Shown: positions 1 to 7,096 of the stretch, one piece after another
How positions within the stretch are numbered: the first letter of the stretch is position 1
Layout: the number at the start of each line of letters is the position of its first letter
Source of the DNA: Bin22 sp034428635
GTDB taxonomy: Bacteria; Chloroflexota; Dehalococcoidia; Lucifugimonadales; UBA3495
Length of the DNA stretch: 15,450 bases
Direction: 5' to 3'
Assembly (NCBI GenBank): GCA_034428635.1
Contig: DAOUHR010000026.1
Location: 1-15,450, forward strand
Position numbers and translations under genes: made by a program
The notes under the pieces: generated by a model
What the model saw: the letters and a program-made list of their open reading frames with translations, nothing else
The model's database searches: none
Told to the model about the DNA's origin: nothing

Positions 1-747
1 CCGGGGTTCTATAAGGAAGGTTTCTTTGGCGTTAGGGGTGGCGCTCAGGAAGTCCCGTCGAAGGGATGCTACTTCCGGTTCGGGGGTGGCGGTGCGCTTC
101 ACCCAATCGTTAAACATCATGTAGGTGCGCTCGTCGTATTGCTCGACCACGTTCAAGCCCCGGTGTTCCAGCATCTGAATGAGGACAGAAACCTTCCGAT
201 TCTCGATGTGGCTGAAGTCGCGGCGCAATTCCACGTCGTTGTACCAGTCGGCGAGGGCATCGTCTTCCGGGGAAACAGAATCGGCCATGACCAGGGAACC
301 ACCGGGCTTCAGGATGCGATGGATTTCGTCGAAAGCGGCGCCCAGGTCGGTGAAGTGGTGGCCGGCCGCCCGGCAGGTTACCAAGTCAATGGAGTCACCG
401 GCGAAGGGCAGGTCCTCGGCCCGATTCTGGCACTGGATAACGTTGCCCAGGCGTCGGTCGCCGGCGATGCGGCGAGTCTCCAGCAGCATTTCAAGGGTTA
501 CGTCGCTGGCTACAACCAAGCTGGCATGTTCGGCCGCGGCAAAGGCGGTAAATCCGGCGCCAGTGCCGAGGTCAATGGCCCAATGGGGAGCCGGGGATTC
601 GGCGATCATGCGCTGAAGGGTGGTCAAACGGTTGTCGTGTATGTGGACCTGGCTGGTGGCATACATAGTAGCCTGGGAGCCGAACATTCGCTGTGCTGAA
701 GTGGCTGTGGAGTCATCCAGGGATTCCTGCCTGTGTTCCTGAGTCAT
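1..747 (-). CDS. Class I SAM-dependent methyltransferase (partial, runs off left edge)
   Basis: A minus-strand reading frame begins at an ATG and stays open for 249 codons to the window edge, so the C-terminus is missing. The translation contains the class I methyltransferase SAM-binding motif (AIDLGTGAGF). After it come an acidic motif II region, a motif around DLPFAGDSIDLV, and the post-motif block HRILKPGGSLVMAD, which is typical of the UbiE/Methyltransf_11 group. A purine-rich ribosome site (GGAAGAG) sits just upstream of the ATG. The family moves a methyl group from SAM to small molecules such as quinones, sterols or lipids. The substrate cannot be read from the sequence. There is no partner gene on its strand nearby. 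The family call is secure and the specific function is unknown. Confidence 0.85.
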   Translation of the reverse strand, partial: MTQEHRQESLDDSTATSAQRMFGSQATMYATSQVHIHDNRLTTLQRMIAESPAPHWAIDLGTGAGFTAFAAAEHASLVVASDVTLEMLLETRRIAGDRRLGNVIQCQNRAEDLPFAGDSIDLVTCRAAGHHFTDLGAAFDEIHRILKPGGSLVMADSVSPEDDALADWYNDVELRRDFSHIENRKVSVLIQMLEHRGLNVVEQYDERTYMMFNDWVKRTATPEPEVASLRRDFLSATPNAKETFLIEPR

Positions 748-1151
748 TACTCTTCCTTCAATATGGCGCTCGAATCAAAGTGAAAGCAATTGTAGGCATG
801 ACAGCCAGTGGACGCAAACATTGATCGAGCGGGGTAGCGTTCCGTTTTAGGCGGTTTTACTTTTGAGACCAGGGCAGACACATAGGTCTGCCCCTACCGT
901 TCCGATTGTCCATACCACCTGAAACGAAACCCTACCTCGAGTGGGCCGGAGAGCAAACCGGCCGGGTCTTTTGACGGAGATCAGATTTGCCGCAGGGACT
1001 GCGCCTCCAGTGGGATAAACCAACTCCTCTATCCGATGTATTGCCGAAGGTGAAGCAATCTAGCCAGTTTGAGCGGGGCTGTGGTAGCCTACGGCGTACC
1101 GCAAGGATATCGAGCACACTGGTTTCCAATTGCATTGGGCAGGTATGCGAG
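748..1151. other. Intergenic stretch, no convincing gene
   Basis: About 400 bases lie between divergent genes. It must contain the promoters of the methyltransferase (leftward) and of the zinc-ribbon/CoA-transferase pair (rightward), but I see no clear -35/-10 pair. It carries one short palindromic repeat at 872-896. The frame of the downstream gene is open back to 987, but its translation there is low-complexity and gene-unlike, so I treat it as non-coding. Confidence 0.5.
872..896. repeat. Palindromic intergenic repeat, family P1 copy 1
   Basis: The arms GGGCAGAC and GTCTGCCC can form a perfect 8-bp stem around a 7-base loop, followed by CCTA. The same 25-base unit recurs at 4956-4980 with a single base change in the loop. 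Both copies are in gene-free DNA. It looks like a REP-type dispersed palindrome. Confidence 0.75.
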
Positions 1152-1460
1152 ATGCGTCGCGAGTTCATTTGCCATCGCTGCGGCACCGCGAACCGCCGGG
1201 GAGCGGAGAACTGCAGCTTTTGCGGCTTGCAGGTTGGCTGGCGTCCCAGCTTTCCCGACTGGTTGCTGGTTTGGCGGTGGCCGGCGCTCCTCACAGAGTA
1301 CGCCGGCAGCTTGGCCGCGCCCTTGGCCATTGCGGTGGAAATGGCATTGCCCGGGACAGCTGCATCCTACCTGCTGACCCTGCCCCTGCTAACGCTGAGC
1401 GCCACTCTCCTGTTGTGCCACGCCATCATTCAGATTCCTGGCGACGAACACCAACAATGA
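1152..1460 (+). CDS. Small zinc-ribbon membrane protein, unknown function
   Basis: A 102-residue protein. The N-terminus has four cysteines spaced C7-x2-C10-x10-C21-x2-C24, the pattern of a zinc ribbon of the DZR/zf-ribbon_3 kind. From about residue 37 onward it is tryptophan-rich and then strongly hydrophobic, with roughly two membrane segments (about 50-66 and 69-93). The chosen ATG lies immediately before the ribbon (MRREFICHRC). Upstream codons in the same frame give no recognisable protein. Its stop overlaps the next start as ATGA, which is good evidence that the frame is translated and coupled to the CoA-transferase gene. No function is recognised. Zinc-ribbon plus membrane proteins of this size are often unnamed accessory proteins. 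Confidence 0.6.
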   Translation: MRREFICHRCGTANRRGAENCSFCGLQVGWRPSFPDWLLVWRWPALLTEYAGSLAAPLAIAVEMALPGTAASYLLTLPLLTLSATLLLCHAIIQIPGDEHQQ

Positions 1461-2173
1461 AACAGAAGGTCTTTCCCACGTTTGATGCCGCCATGGGGGA
1501 TGTGGCCGACGGGGCTACCGTGATGGTTGGCGACTTTGGCGGCATTGGGGCGCCCCAAAACCTTATTGCCGCCCTGTATCGCAGGGGCGCAGGCGACCTT
1601 ACCGTCATATCGAACGAGCATGGCGGTACCGACGGCAGGGTGGACGTGGGGACGCTGATAGAAGCCGATCGGGTCAGCAAGATCGTCTGCTCGATAACGG
1701 CAGCAACCCATCCCTCCCGGGTAACGCCCTTTGTCCGCAAGTACAACGCGGGTGAGGTTGACGCCGAACTGGTTCCCCAGGGTACCCTGGCAGAGCGCAT
1801 CAGGGCTGGAGGGGCAGGCATCGGCGCCTTCTATACGCCCACCGGGGCAGAGACGGAAATTGCCGCAGGCAAGGAATGCCGGGAGATGGGTGGTCGAAAG
1901 TACCTGCTGGAGTATCCCTTGAAGGCGGACTTTGCATTGATTCGGGCCTGGCAGGCGGATGCCTTCGGCAACCTGCGGTTCCGCCTGGCCCAGCGCAACT
2001 TCAACGCCATTATGGCCATGGCCGCCCGGGTGACGGTGGTGGAGGTGGAAAACCCGGTGGTGGCGGCGGGCCAGCTGGACCCGGACGATATCCATGTGCC
2101 AGGGGTTTATGTTAACCGGATAGTGGAGATTCCTCCCGACCGGATGTTTCTCCGGGAGGAGTCGCTGTTGTAA
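1457..2173 (+). CDS. CoA-transferase family I, alpha subunit (no beta subunit next to it)
   Basis: 238 residues, the normal length for the A subunit of 3-oxoacid/acetate-type CoA-transferases (AtoD/ScoA/PcaI group). The N-terminus has the family glycine loop (VMVGDFGGIGAPQNLI) followed by DLTVISNEHGG. The middle has the usual LVPQGTLAERIRAGGAGIGAFYTPTG block, and the end the ADAFGNLRF and HVPGVYVNRIV blocks. The enzyme class moves CoA from a donor acyl-CoA to an acid. In two-gene members the catalytic glutamate is on the beta subunit, which normally follows directly. Here the next gene is a convergent Nudix hydrolase, so this subunit must pair with a beta encoded elsewhere or act alone in another role. 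Its start overlaps the upstream zinc-ribbon gene by 4 bases. Its 3' end overlaps the Nudix gene. Confidence 0.88.
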   Translation: MKQKVFPTFDAAMGDVADGATVMVGDFGGIGAPQNLIAALYRRGAGDLTVISNEHGGTDGRVDVGTLIEADRVSKIVCSITAATHPSRVTPFVRKYNAGEVDAELVPQGTLAERIRAGGAGIGAFYTPTGAETEIAAGKECREMGGRKYLLEYPLKADFALIRAWQADAFGNLRFRLAQRNFNAIMAMAARVTVVEVENPVVAAGQLDPDDIHVPGVYVNRIVEIPPDRMFLREESLL

Positions 2174-2624
2174 CCTGCGACAAGGCCGGGTGACTGAGCA
2201 CGGTCCGGACCCCCTCGGAAACGCGCAGGCGATGCAAGTCTGACACGCAAGCCCAGATGAAGGCATCGTGCTCGGACAGGGATATGAAGGGAAACTCAAG
2301 AACCTCAACCAGGAAATTGAACTGCCGGGTGTTTCGACCTCCGCTGCTCACGTAGTTGAAGAAGCCCAGGTAGCCATTCACCCCAGCCACCTGCAAGCAG
2401 GTTTCCTCCAATACCTCCCGGTAGAGGGCTTCCTTCAGGGTCTCGCCGGGTTCAACCACACCGCTGGGCAGTTCGTAGAGGCCGGCCATGAAGTCGCCGC
2501 GCTTCCGGCGCAGCAGGAGAACCCTGCCACTGCGTACCAAGACAGCGCCCACTACCAGACGGTCAACTCCGGCATCCCTGGCGGCGTTAACCAGTTGGCG
2601 TTCAAAGCCAGGAGTCAATAACAT
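2112..2624 (-). CDS. Nudix hydrolase
   Basis: A 170-residue protein with a clear Nudix box at residues 55-77 (GVVEPGETLKEALYREVLEET). It binds the divalent metal and hydrolyses a nucleoside-diphosphate-linked substrate. The box glycine that normally follows EEx is replaced by cysteine (EETCL). The core fold is visible from VVGAVLVRSGRVLLLRR onward. I chose the ATG at 2624. A TTG ten codons upstream (2654) also fits the frame, and neither has a strong ribosome site. The last 62 bases lie inside the 3' end of the convergent CoA-transferase gene. Substrate is unknown: this general group includes ADP-sugar and oxidised-nucleotide pyrophosphatases. Confidence 0.88.
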   Translation of the reverse strand: MLLTPGFERQLVNAARDAGVDRLVVGAVLVRSGRVLLLRRKRGDFMAGLYELPSGVVEPGETLKEALYREVLEETCLQVAGVNGYLGFFNYVSSGGRNTRQFNFLVEVLEFPFISLSEHDAFIWACVSDLHRLRVSEGVRTVLSHPALSQVTTATPPGETSGREESPLSG

Positions 2625-2736
2625 CACTAGCCGCTGCTTGAAGTGGGGTGACAATCGGGGACAGCACCCGGAAGAGAATGGCGGTCAAGAGTGGTCACGA
2701 TGATCCCTGTGGAGAGTGATGGCCGTATCTGGGATA

Positions 2737-3420
2737 TCAGTTGAGGCGGGGGCCGCGGTAGGGGTTGTTCTGTTCCACCTGCTCTGAAATCAGCTCGTTG
2801 GCCCTTTTGAGCAGGGGAAGCAGGCGGTCCAGGCGTTCACCGGCGGTTTCCACTTCCAGCAGGTCCTGGCGCATGCCCTGGGGAAGTTCGATGCTGCCGG
2901 TCAGGGTGGATACAGCCTCGAAAGAGAGGGTAAGGGGGTCTCCAGGGACTTCCACGGGGGCGTTCCAGGCCCCGGCCAGGGTGGCAATGTGCCCCAAGAA
3001 TACCTCGTATTCCAGTTCGACTTCGCTGACCACCCGAGAATCGGGCTCCCCAAGGGTTTCCTCCCTGAAGGCGACCCGCCCCACCATGTGCGGTGCTTCC
3101 TGGACTATTTCCACCAGATCGAAACGCCTCTCTCCCAGAGCCAACAGGTTCAACCTGCCCTCTTCAAGGCGCTGCACCTGGGTTATGCGGGCCGTTGTCC
3201 CCACACGGAAGGGTTCGGCGCCGCCGCCCACTTCCGGCCCTTCCCGGATCAACACGACGCCGAAAGGAGCCTCTCGCTCAATGCAATCGCCAATCATGTC
3301 TTTATATCGTTGCTCAAAAATGTGAAGAGGAAGGCGCATGCCGGGGAAGAGAACCAGATTCAGCGGAAACAGGGGTAGTTCCGTCAAGTCATCGGGGGGT
3401 ATGTCGCGTGGTTGCGTCAT
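2737..3420 (-). CDS. Lon N-terminal (substrate-binding) domain protein, stand-alone
   Basis: 227 residues starting with the hallmark of the Lon N-domain: LPLFPLNLVLFPGMRLPLHIFE followed by RYKDMI. The IGDCIEREAPFGVVLI, VGTTARITQVQRLEEGRLNLLALG and RRFDLVEI blocks are also typical. There is no AAA+ or protease domain, so this is the stand-alone form (COG2802 type). These proteins are presumed to bind substrates or partners without proteolysis. The C-terminal part is helical. The ATG has no Shine-Dalgarno sequence. A promoter-like pair sits so close that the transcript may begin at the ATG itself (see the promoter entry). Confidence 0.9.
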   Translation of the reverse strand: MTQPRDIPPDDLTELPLFPLNLVLFPGMRLPLHIFEQRYKDMIGDCIEREAPFGVVLIREGPEVGGGAEPFRVGTTARITQVQRLEEGRLNLLALGERRFDLVEIVQEAPHMVGRVAFREETLGEPDSRVVSEVELEYEVFLGHIATLAGAWNAPVEVPGDPLTLSFEAVSTLTGSIELPQGMRQDLLEVETAGERLDRLLPLLKRANELISEQVEQNNPYRGPRLN

Positions 3421-3426
3421 AGAGGC

Positions 3427-3455
3427 AGTATATTAGCTGGCGTGGCAATCCACAA
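3427..3455 (-). promoter_or_regulatory. Likely sigma-70 promoter giving a leaderless Lon-domain mRNA
   Basis: Read on the minus strand: TTGTGG, 17 bases, TATACT, then six bases to the ATG of the Lon-domain gene. The -10 box matches the consensus at 5 of 6 positions. The expected transcription start falls on or within a base or two of the ATG. No ribosome-binding sequence lies between. Confidence 0.5.
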
Positions 3456-3509
3456 GCAGAGAGCACCGGCATGGCAGAGCTATCGCATGGGTGTCCAGTT
3501 GTCCGTTTC

Positions 3510-3576
3510 GACATACCTGCGAAAGCAGGATTACTGGTTTAACCCCGGCGAGGTTCCCGCGCAGGCGGGAACGACG
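3510..3576. repeat. Pair of facing REP-like palindromes (family P2)
   Basis: The first palindrome has a stem CCTGC/GCAGG around GAAA (3516-3529). The second is a stronger stem GTTCCCGC/GCGGGAAC around GCAG (3553-3572), flanked by CGAG and GACG. The second recurs at 9295-9322 with identical arms and a different loop. The two palindromes face each other in the gap between the Lon-domain and tenA genes, like a BIME of enterobacteria. The minus-strand hairpin could also help end the tenA transcript, about 70 bases past its stop. Confidence 0.65.
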
Positions 3577-3644
3577 GGTTTTTCCCACACCATTCATGCG
3601 ATAGCCCTGGCCGGCAGCGAATTTGGGGATGCAACACTCCCTTT

Positions 3645-4313
3645 CTAGACGGGCCAGGCTTCCAGGTTGTAGGCCATGTCCCAGAAAAGGTACTCGTATC
3701 GCAGACTGGTCATGTAGGCACGGCCCATGGCTTCCAGTTCGTCCACACCTGCCCGATCGCCCAAGCGGTTTACCAGGTTGCGGATGGAGTCGGCCAGTTC
3801 GGTAAATTCCTGGGAGGTGTACATTTGAATCCACTGGCTGTAGAGGGGAGCGTCCGCCGGTTCGCCATTGCGGGCCAGGTGGTCCCCTATTTCCCAATAG
3901 CCCCACTGGCAGGGAACGAGGGATGCCACCAGTTCGGGGAAGCTGCCCTGGTGGGCGACGTTGAGGAGGTATGAGGTGTAGGCCACCGTTGTGGGGGCGG
4001 GCGTTGTGGTCTCCAGTTCGACGGTGGTAATGCCGAATTCGGCGCAGTAACTGCGGTGCAGGTCCATCTCCACGTTCAGGGTCTCATCCAGAAGCCGAGC
4101 GAACCAGCCCATGGTTTCCAGATGCGGGGCACGGGCGGCGGCCATGGCCAGCACGCGACTGTATTCGATCAGGTACACGTAGTCCTGCAGGACGTAGTGC
4201 TTGAACCTGGGCACGTCAAGGGTCCCGTCGCCCACGCCGGTAACGAAGGGGTGATCAAGAATGGCCTGGCGGATGGGCAGGGCTCTATTTTCGATTTCAT
4301 CGGCGAAGGACAT
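3645..4313 (-). CDS. tenA: TenA-family thiaminase II / aminopyrimidine aminohydrolase
   Basis: 222 residues, the family length. Family members hydrolyse thiamine or the degraded aminomethyl-pyrimidine to recover HMP for thiamine synthesis. From the ATG at 4313, the residues I recall as important in Bacillus subtilis TenA fall at the same or nearly the same numbers: Asp44 and Tyr47 (QDYVYLIEY), Tyr112, the nucleophile Cys135 (LVPCQWGYWEIG) and Tyr139. A glutamate at 207 (RYEYLFWDMAY) matches Glu205. This supports an active enzyme and the chosen start. A GGAG ribosome site precedes the ATG by about 8 bases. The frame is open upstream, but that extension is not family-like. No other thiamine gene and no TPP riboswitch was seen nearby. 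Confidence 0.93.
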   Translation of the reverse strand: MSFADEIENRALPIRQAILDHPFVTGVGDGTLDVPRFKHYVLQDYVYLIEYSRVLAMAAARAPHLETMGWFARLLDETLNVEMDLHRSYCAEFGITTVELETTTPAPTTVAYTSYLLNVAHQGSFPELVASLVPCQWGYWEIGDHLARNGEPADAPLYSQWIQMYTSQEFTELADSIRNLVNRLGDRAGVDELEAMGRAYMTSLRYEYLFWDMAYNLEAWPV

Positions 4314-4368
4314 GAGGCTACTCCGTAAAGCAGGGCAACTTACAGCAGGGCAGGCTAAATTTGCCGGA

Positions 4369-4397
4369 AGGATAGCTGGCGATTTTGTTAAAAGCAA
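4369..4397 (-). promoter_or_regulatory. Possible promoter for tenA
   Basis: On the minus strand TTGCTT, a 17-base spacer and TATCCT lie about 55 bases upstream of the tenA ATG. Spacing is ideal. Each box has two departures from consensus, so this is a weak-to-moderate candidate. Confidence 0.35.
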
Positions 4398-4657
4398 CTG
4401 AGCCGGCCAGAATTTTGTTTTTCCCATTCATTTCCGGTCATTTCAAGCCTTGTCCGATTTTTCTGTATCTGACACCGCGGCGGGATGGCGGTCGGGTGAA
4501 CCGGCGCGGCGCCATCTGCAGATTCAAGGCTGGGCTACAATGGCGGAAAATGGCAGGCCGGCGGTCAACAATGCTTTAGAACGGTCATTCGTCGGGGCTG
4601 GCAACGCGGCCTTGCCAGGGTCGGCAGAAGGACAGCTTCGCCTTAACCAAGGCCGGA

Positions 4658-4674
4658 GTGGGATGTGCATTTCC
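4658..4674 (+). repeat. Short dispersed repeat, family P5 copy 1
   Basis: The 17-base word GTGGGATGTGCATTTCC is found again exactly at 14960-14976. Similarity extends upstream: AACCAAGGCC here and AACCAAAGCC there. Both are in gene-free DNA. Confidence 0.55.
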
Positions 4675-4787
4675 ACGATGGGCGTACAGGCAGCGGGTCA
4701 AGATTACCAACTGCCATACTGTCAATCTGAGGGAAGGGACAGATCCAGACTTCTATAGGTCGGGAACCTATTCGGCAGCCAGGATTT

Positions 4788-4815
4788 CAGATCCTTCACT
4801 TCGTTCAGGATGACA
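4788..4815 (+). repeat. Dispersed repeat with short inverted arms, family P3 copy 1
   Basis: The arms AGATCCTTCACTTCG and TTCAGGATGACA bring ATCCT and AGGAT together as a small stem. A second, incomplete copy is at 15249-15271, with compensating changes in the arms (ATTCT with AGAAT), which implies that the stem is maintained. Confidence 0.6.
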
Positions 4816-4955
4816 GTCTTTCCCCAGTAGGTCATCCCTGGGTACATTCCATCATGGCTATGGTTTAGTACTATGGTAGAGAGGCTTCACCGCAGGATGC
4901 AAGGGGACGATGTTCAGAGGGAAGCCTCGAAGTCAGGTGGTTTGGTGTGAGAGCA

Positions 4956-4980
4956 GGGCAGACACACAGGTCTGCCCCTA
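4956..4980. repeat. Palindromic intergenic repeat, family P1 copy 2
   Basis: Second copy of the GGGCAGAC/GTCTGCCC palindrome. It differs from the 872-896 copy by one base in the loop. It ends 16 bases before the left end of the MITE-like element. Confidence 0.75.
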
Positions 4981-4996
4981 CATAGTCATGGTACCT

Positions 4997-5162
4997 TAAG
5001 GGGTGTCGTCAAATTAGCCATTACTGCCGGTTAGGTATCGGGAATAACAGGCGATATACCAAAGTCCTGGTATGTCGCGGAGCATATTACCCATTTACAT
5101 GACGGATCTGGATTCCGGCTTTCGCCGGAAAGACGAAACTCGTCTTTTGACGACACCCCCTA
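4997..5162. mobile_element. MITE-like element A (TA-flanked, 166 bp)
   Basis: The left end reads TA-AGGGGTGTCGTCAAA. The right end, reverse-complemented, reads TA-GGGGGTGTCGTCAAA. After the TA, 14 of 15 bases match. A TA at each border is the target duplication made by IS630/Tc1-mariner-type transposases. The inside has no gene. It holds a palindrome (5109-5135, arms TTCCGGC/GCCGGAA) and next to it a small hairpin AAAGACG/CGTCTTT (5129-5147). The same terminal repeats bound an element at 9233-9369. It ends about 40 bases before the rplI promoter. Confidence 0.7.
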
Positions 5163-5199
5163 GGCCTGGAGCTTCTGGATGCTTGATGACAGTTTATGG

Positions 5200-5228
5200 T
5201 TTTGGGCGCAGGTTTTTTCCGTTATAAT
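5200..5228 (+). promoter_or_regulatory. Probable promoter of the rplI-dnaB operon
   Basis: A perfect TATAAT at 5223-5228 lies 42 bases before the rplI ATG. The hexamer 17 bases upstream is TTTTGG, a poor -35. The expected start is near 5235, giving a leader of about 36 bases. Confidence 0.5.
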
Positions 5229-5270
5229 GGCTGGACTAAATTTTCTCTCCACAGGGCAAAGGAAAACAAG

Positions 5271-5720
5271 ATGCAGGTTATATTTCTACATGACGTGGCC
5301 AACCAGGCCCACGCCGGCGATATCAAGCGGGTAGCGGACGGCTACGCCCGGAACTACCTTATTCCCAAGGGGCTGGCCGAGGTGGCTACTCCCGAAATCC
5401 TCAAGCGGGCCCACAAGATCAAGGTCGCCGGCGACCAGCAGCGGGCCCGGGAAACCCAGGTAATGGAGGAGTTGGCCCAGATTCTGGACAACACCACCAT
5501 CAACGTGGCGGCCCGGGTAACGCCCACGGGCCGGTATTACGGCGCAATCAATGACACCCGCATTGCCGAGTGCCTGTCTGAAACGCTGGACCGAGAGATT
5601 GACCGGCGACTGGTTGCGACCATCGACCCGATTCGGGAGCCAGGGGAATACGAAGCCGTGCTTCGCCTGTCGTCGGACATAACCGCCACCATAAACATTG
5701 TGGCCGAAATCGAAGAGTAG
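5271..5720 (+). CDS. rplI: 50S ribosomal protein bL9
   Basis: 149 residues, the usual bL9 length. The N-terminal 23S-rRNA-binding domain is clear: MQVIFLHDVANQAHAGDIKR, then the signature VADGYARNYLIPKGLA at about 26-41. A long helix follows (ILKRAHKIKVAGDQQRARET) and then the C-terminal domain (TGRYYGAINDTRIAECL, EYEAVLRLSSDI). I chose the ATG at 5271 because it starts the conserved domain and is preceded by GGA in an A-rich stretch. The open frame upstream to 5196 overlaps the promoter and is not coding. It is the first gene of a block in which dnaB starts 3 bases after its stop. Confidence 0.97.
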   Translation: MQVIFLHDVANQAHAGDIKRVADGYARNYLIPKGLAEVATPEILKRAHKIKVAGDQQRARETQVMEELAQILDNTTINVAARVTPTGRYYGAINDTRIAECLSETLDREIDRRLVATIDPIREPGEYEAVLRLSSDITATINIVAEIEE

Positions 5721-5723
5721 CAG

Positions 5724-7094
5724 ATGCTAACGGAGCAACTCCTTCCCCACAACATTGAGGCGGAGGAGGCGGTGATCGGGTCGCTGTTGATTGACAGCGA
5801 CTCTTTTCTCGATATCTCCCACCTGATTTCGCCTGACGACTTTTACCGGGACCGGAACCGGCTGTGCTTCGCCGCCTGCGCGGAGCTGTTCCGCCGGGGC
5901 GAAGCCATCGACCAGGTAACCGTGGCCCGGGAGTTGCACCGTACCGACAACCTGGAGAGCGCAGGGGGGATGGCCTACCTGAGCCACCTGGTTACGACCA
6001 CGCCCGTTTCCGGCCACGCGGGGTTTTACGCCCAGGTGGTGTACAACACCTCAACCATGCGGCGGCTGATTGAAGCGGGGTCCGGCATTTCCGCCATTGG
6101 CTACCGGGACACGGCCGACGTCGAAACGACGCTGCGCGAGGCTGAGGACCTGCTGTTCGCCGTCCGCACCCGACGGCAGGAACGGGGATTTGTCCCGCTG
6201 CGGCAGATTTATGACCAGTTCCTGGAGGAACGGGCGTCCTTCACCGACCCCATAACCGATACGGCCCCCATTCTGACCGGCTACAACGACCTGGACGAGT
6301 TGCTGGGCGGCATGCAGCGTTCCGATATGCTGATCCTTGGCGCAAGGCCCGGACTGGGGAAGAGCGCCCTGGCGGTGAATGTGTGCATCAGCGCGGCCAA
6401 GCAGGGCTTCAGCGCAGGCATCTTCAGCCTGGAGATGAGCCGGGAACAACTGGCCCTTCGCATCCTGTCGGGCGACGCCGAGGTGGACGCCCACCGACTG
6501 CGCCTGGGCCTGTATACCGAGGCCGAGGAGCAGCGGATAATCGACTCCATCGGCAACCTGTCTGATCTGCCGGTGTTCATCGACGATACTCCCTTCCAGG
6601 GCATACCGGAGATGCGGAGCAAGGCCCGCAGGCTGTCATTAAGCCCAGGAGGCCTGGACCTGCTCATCGTGGACTACCTGCAACTGATCCAGGGGCAGGC
6701 CCGAGCAAGGGGCGGGGAGAACCGGGTCCAGGAGATCAGCGAAATCTCGCGGAACCTGAAGGGCATTGCGCGAGACCTGCGCGTTCCCATCATCACCTGC
6801 TCCCAGCTGAGCAGGGTGGTGGAGGGCCGGCCCGGCCACCGGCCCATGCTGTCTGACCTGAGGGACAGCGGCAGTATTGAGCAGGACGCGGACATTGTTA
6901 TGTTCATCTACCGGGAGGACGTGTACTACACCGAAGAGGAGTGGGACCAGCACTTCCCCGACAGGCCATATCCTCGAAATATTGCAGAAATAATCGTAGC
7001 CAAGCACCGTCACGGGCCCACTGGAGGCGTGAAGCTGCGTTTCCGCAACAACCTGGTTCGGTTCGATGCGCTGGGCCGCGACGACGACTATTAG
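5724..7094 (+). CDS. dnaB: Replicative DNA helicase DnaB
   Basis: 456 residues, full length. The N-terminal collar domain begins PHNIEAEEAVIGSLLID. The RecA-like C-terminal ATPase domain has Walker A at 206-214 (GARPGLGKS), the catalytic glutamate in SLEMSREQL at about 237, Walker B at 313-318 (LLIVDYLQLI), the SDLRDSGSIEQDAD motif and the arginine-finger block KHRHGPTGG near 429. The hexamer unwinds DNA ahead of the replication fork and recruits primase. There is no intein. It is followed after two bases by the DnaD-like gene and then the loader, so helicase, primosome organiser and loader are made from one message. Confidence 0.97.
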   Translation: MLTEQLLPHNIEAEEAVIGSLLIDSDSFLDISHLISPDDFYRDRNRLCFAACAELFRRGEAIDQVTVARELHRTDNLESAGGMAYLSHLVTTTPVSGHAGFYAQVVYNTSTMRRLIEAGSGISAIGYRDTADVETTLREAEDLLFAVRTRRQERGFVPLRQIYDQFLEERASFTDPITDTAPILTGYNDLDELLGGMQRSDMLILGARPGLGKSALAVNVCISAAKQGFSAGIFSLEMSREQLALRILSGDAEVDAHRLRLGLYTEAEEQRIIDSIGNLSDLPVFIDDTPFQGIPEMRSKARRLSLSPGGLDLLIVDYLQLIQGQARARGGENRVQEISEISRNLKGIARDLRVPIITCSQLSRVVEGRPGHRPMLSDLRDSGSIEQDADIVMFIYREDVYYTEEEWDQHFPDRPYPRNIAEIIVAKHRHGPTGGVKLRFRNNLVRFDALGRDDDY

Positions 7095-7096
7095 CC

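Larger units (their letters stand above)
4398..4996. other. Gene-free, repeat-bearing intergenic region
   Basis: About 600 bases between tenA (leftward) and the MITE-like element before rplI. A frame at 4450-4758 is open for 102 codons. It has no recognisable domain and no ribosome site, and its composition looks like chance. The region carries a copy of a 17-base exact repeat (4658-4674, second copy at 14960), a repeat at 4788-4815 and a palindrome at 4956-4980. I see no RNA gene. Confidence 0.5.

Noticed and set aside
139..699. 186-codon plus-strand frame
   Set aside because: It is the complement of the methyltransferase gene, whose motifs are clear. The plus-strand translation has no recognisable domain.
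1130..1456. N-terminal extension of the CoA-transferase frame
   Set aside because: The extension overlaps the zinc-ribbon gene in another frame and bears no family similarity. The family N-terminus begins at the ATG at 1457.
4314..4440. TPP riboswitch expected upstream of tenA
   Set aside because: The CTGAGA-type and CCTGAT/GGATAAT-type conserved words were not found on the minus strand.
4450..4758. 102-codon plus-strand frame between tenA and rplI
   Set aside because: No ribosome site, no domain, no hydrophobic pattern, and it runs through a dispersed repeat.
6941..7096. N-terminal extension of the DnaD-like gene into dnaB
   Set aside because: It would overlap the conserved dnaB C-terminus. 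The domain-like sequence starts at the ATG two bases after dnaB.
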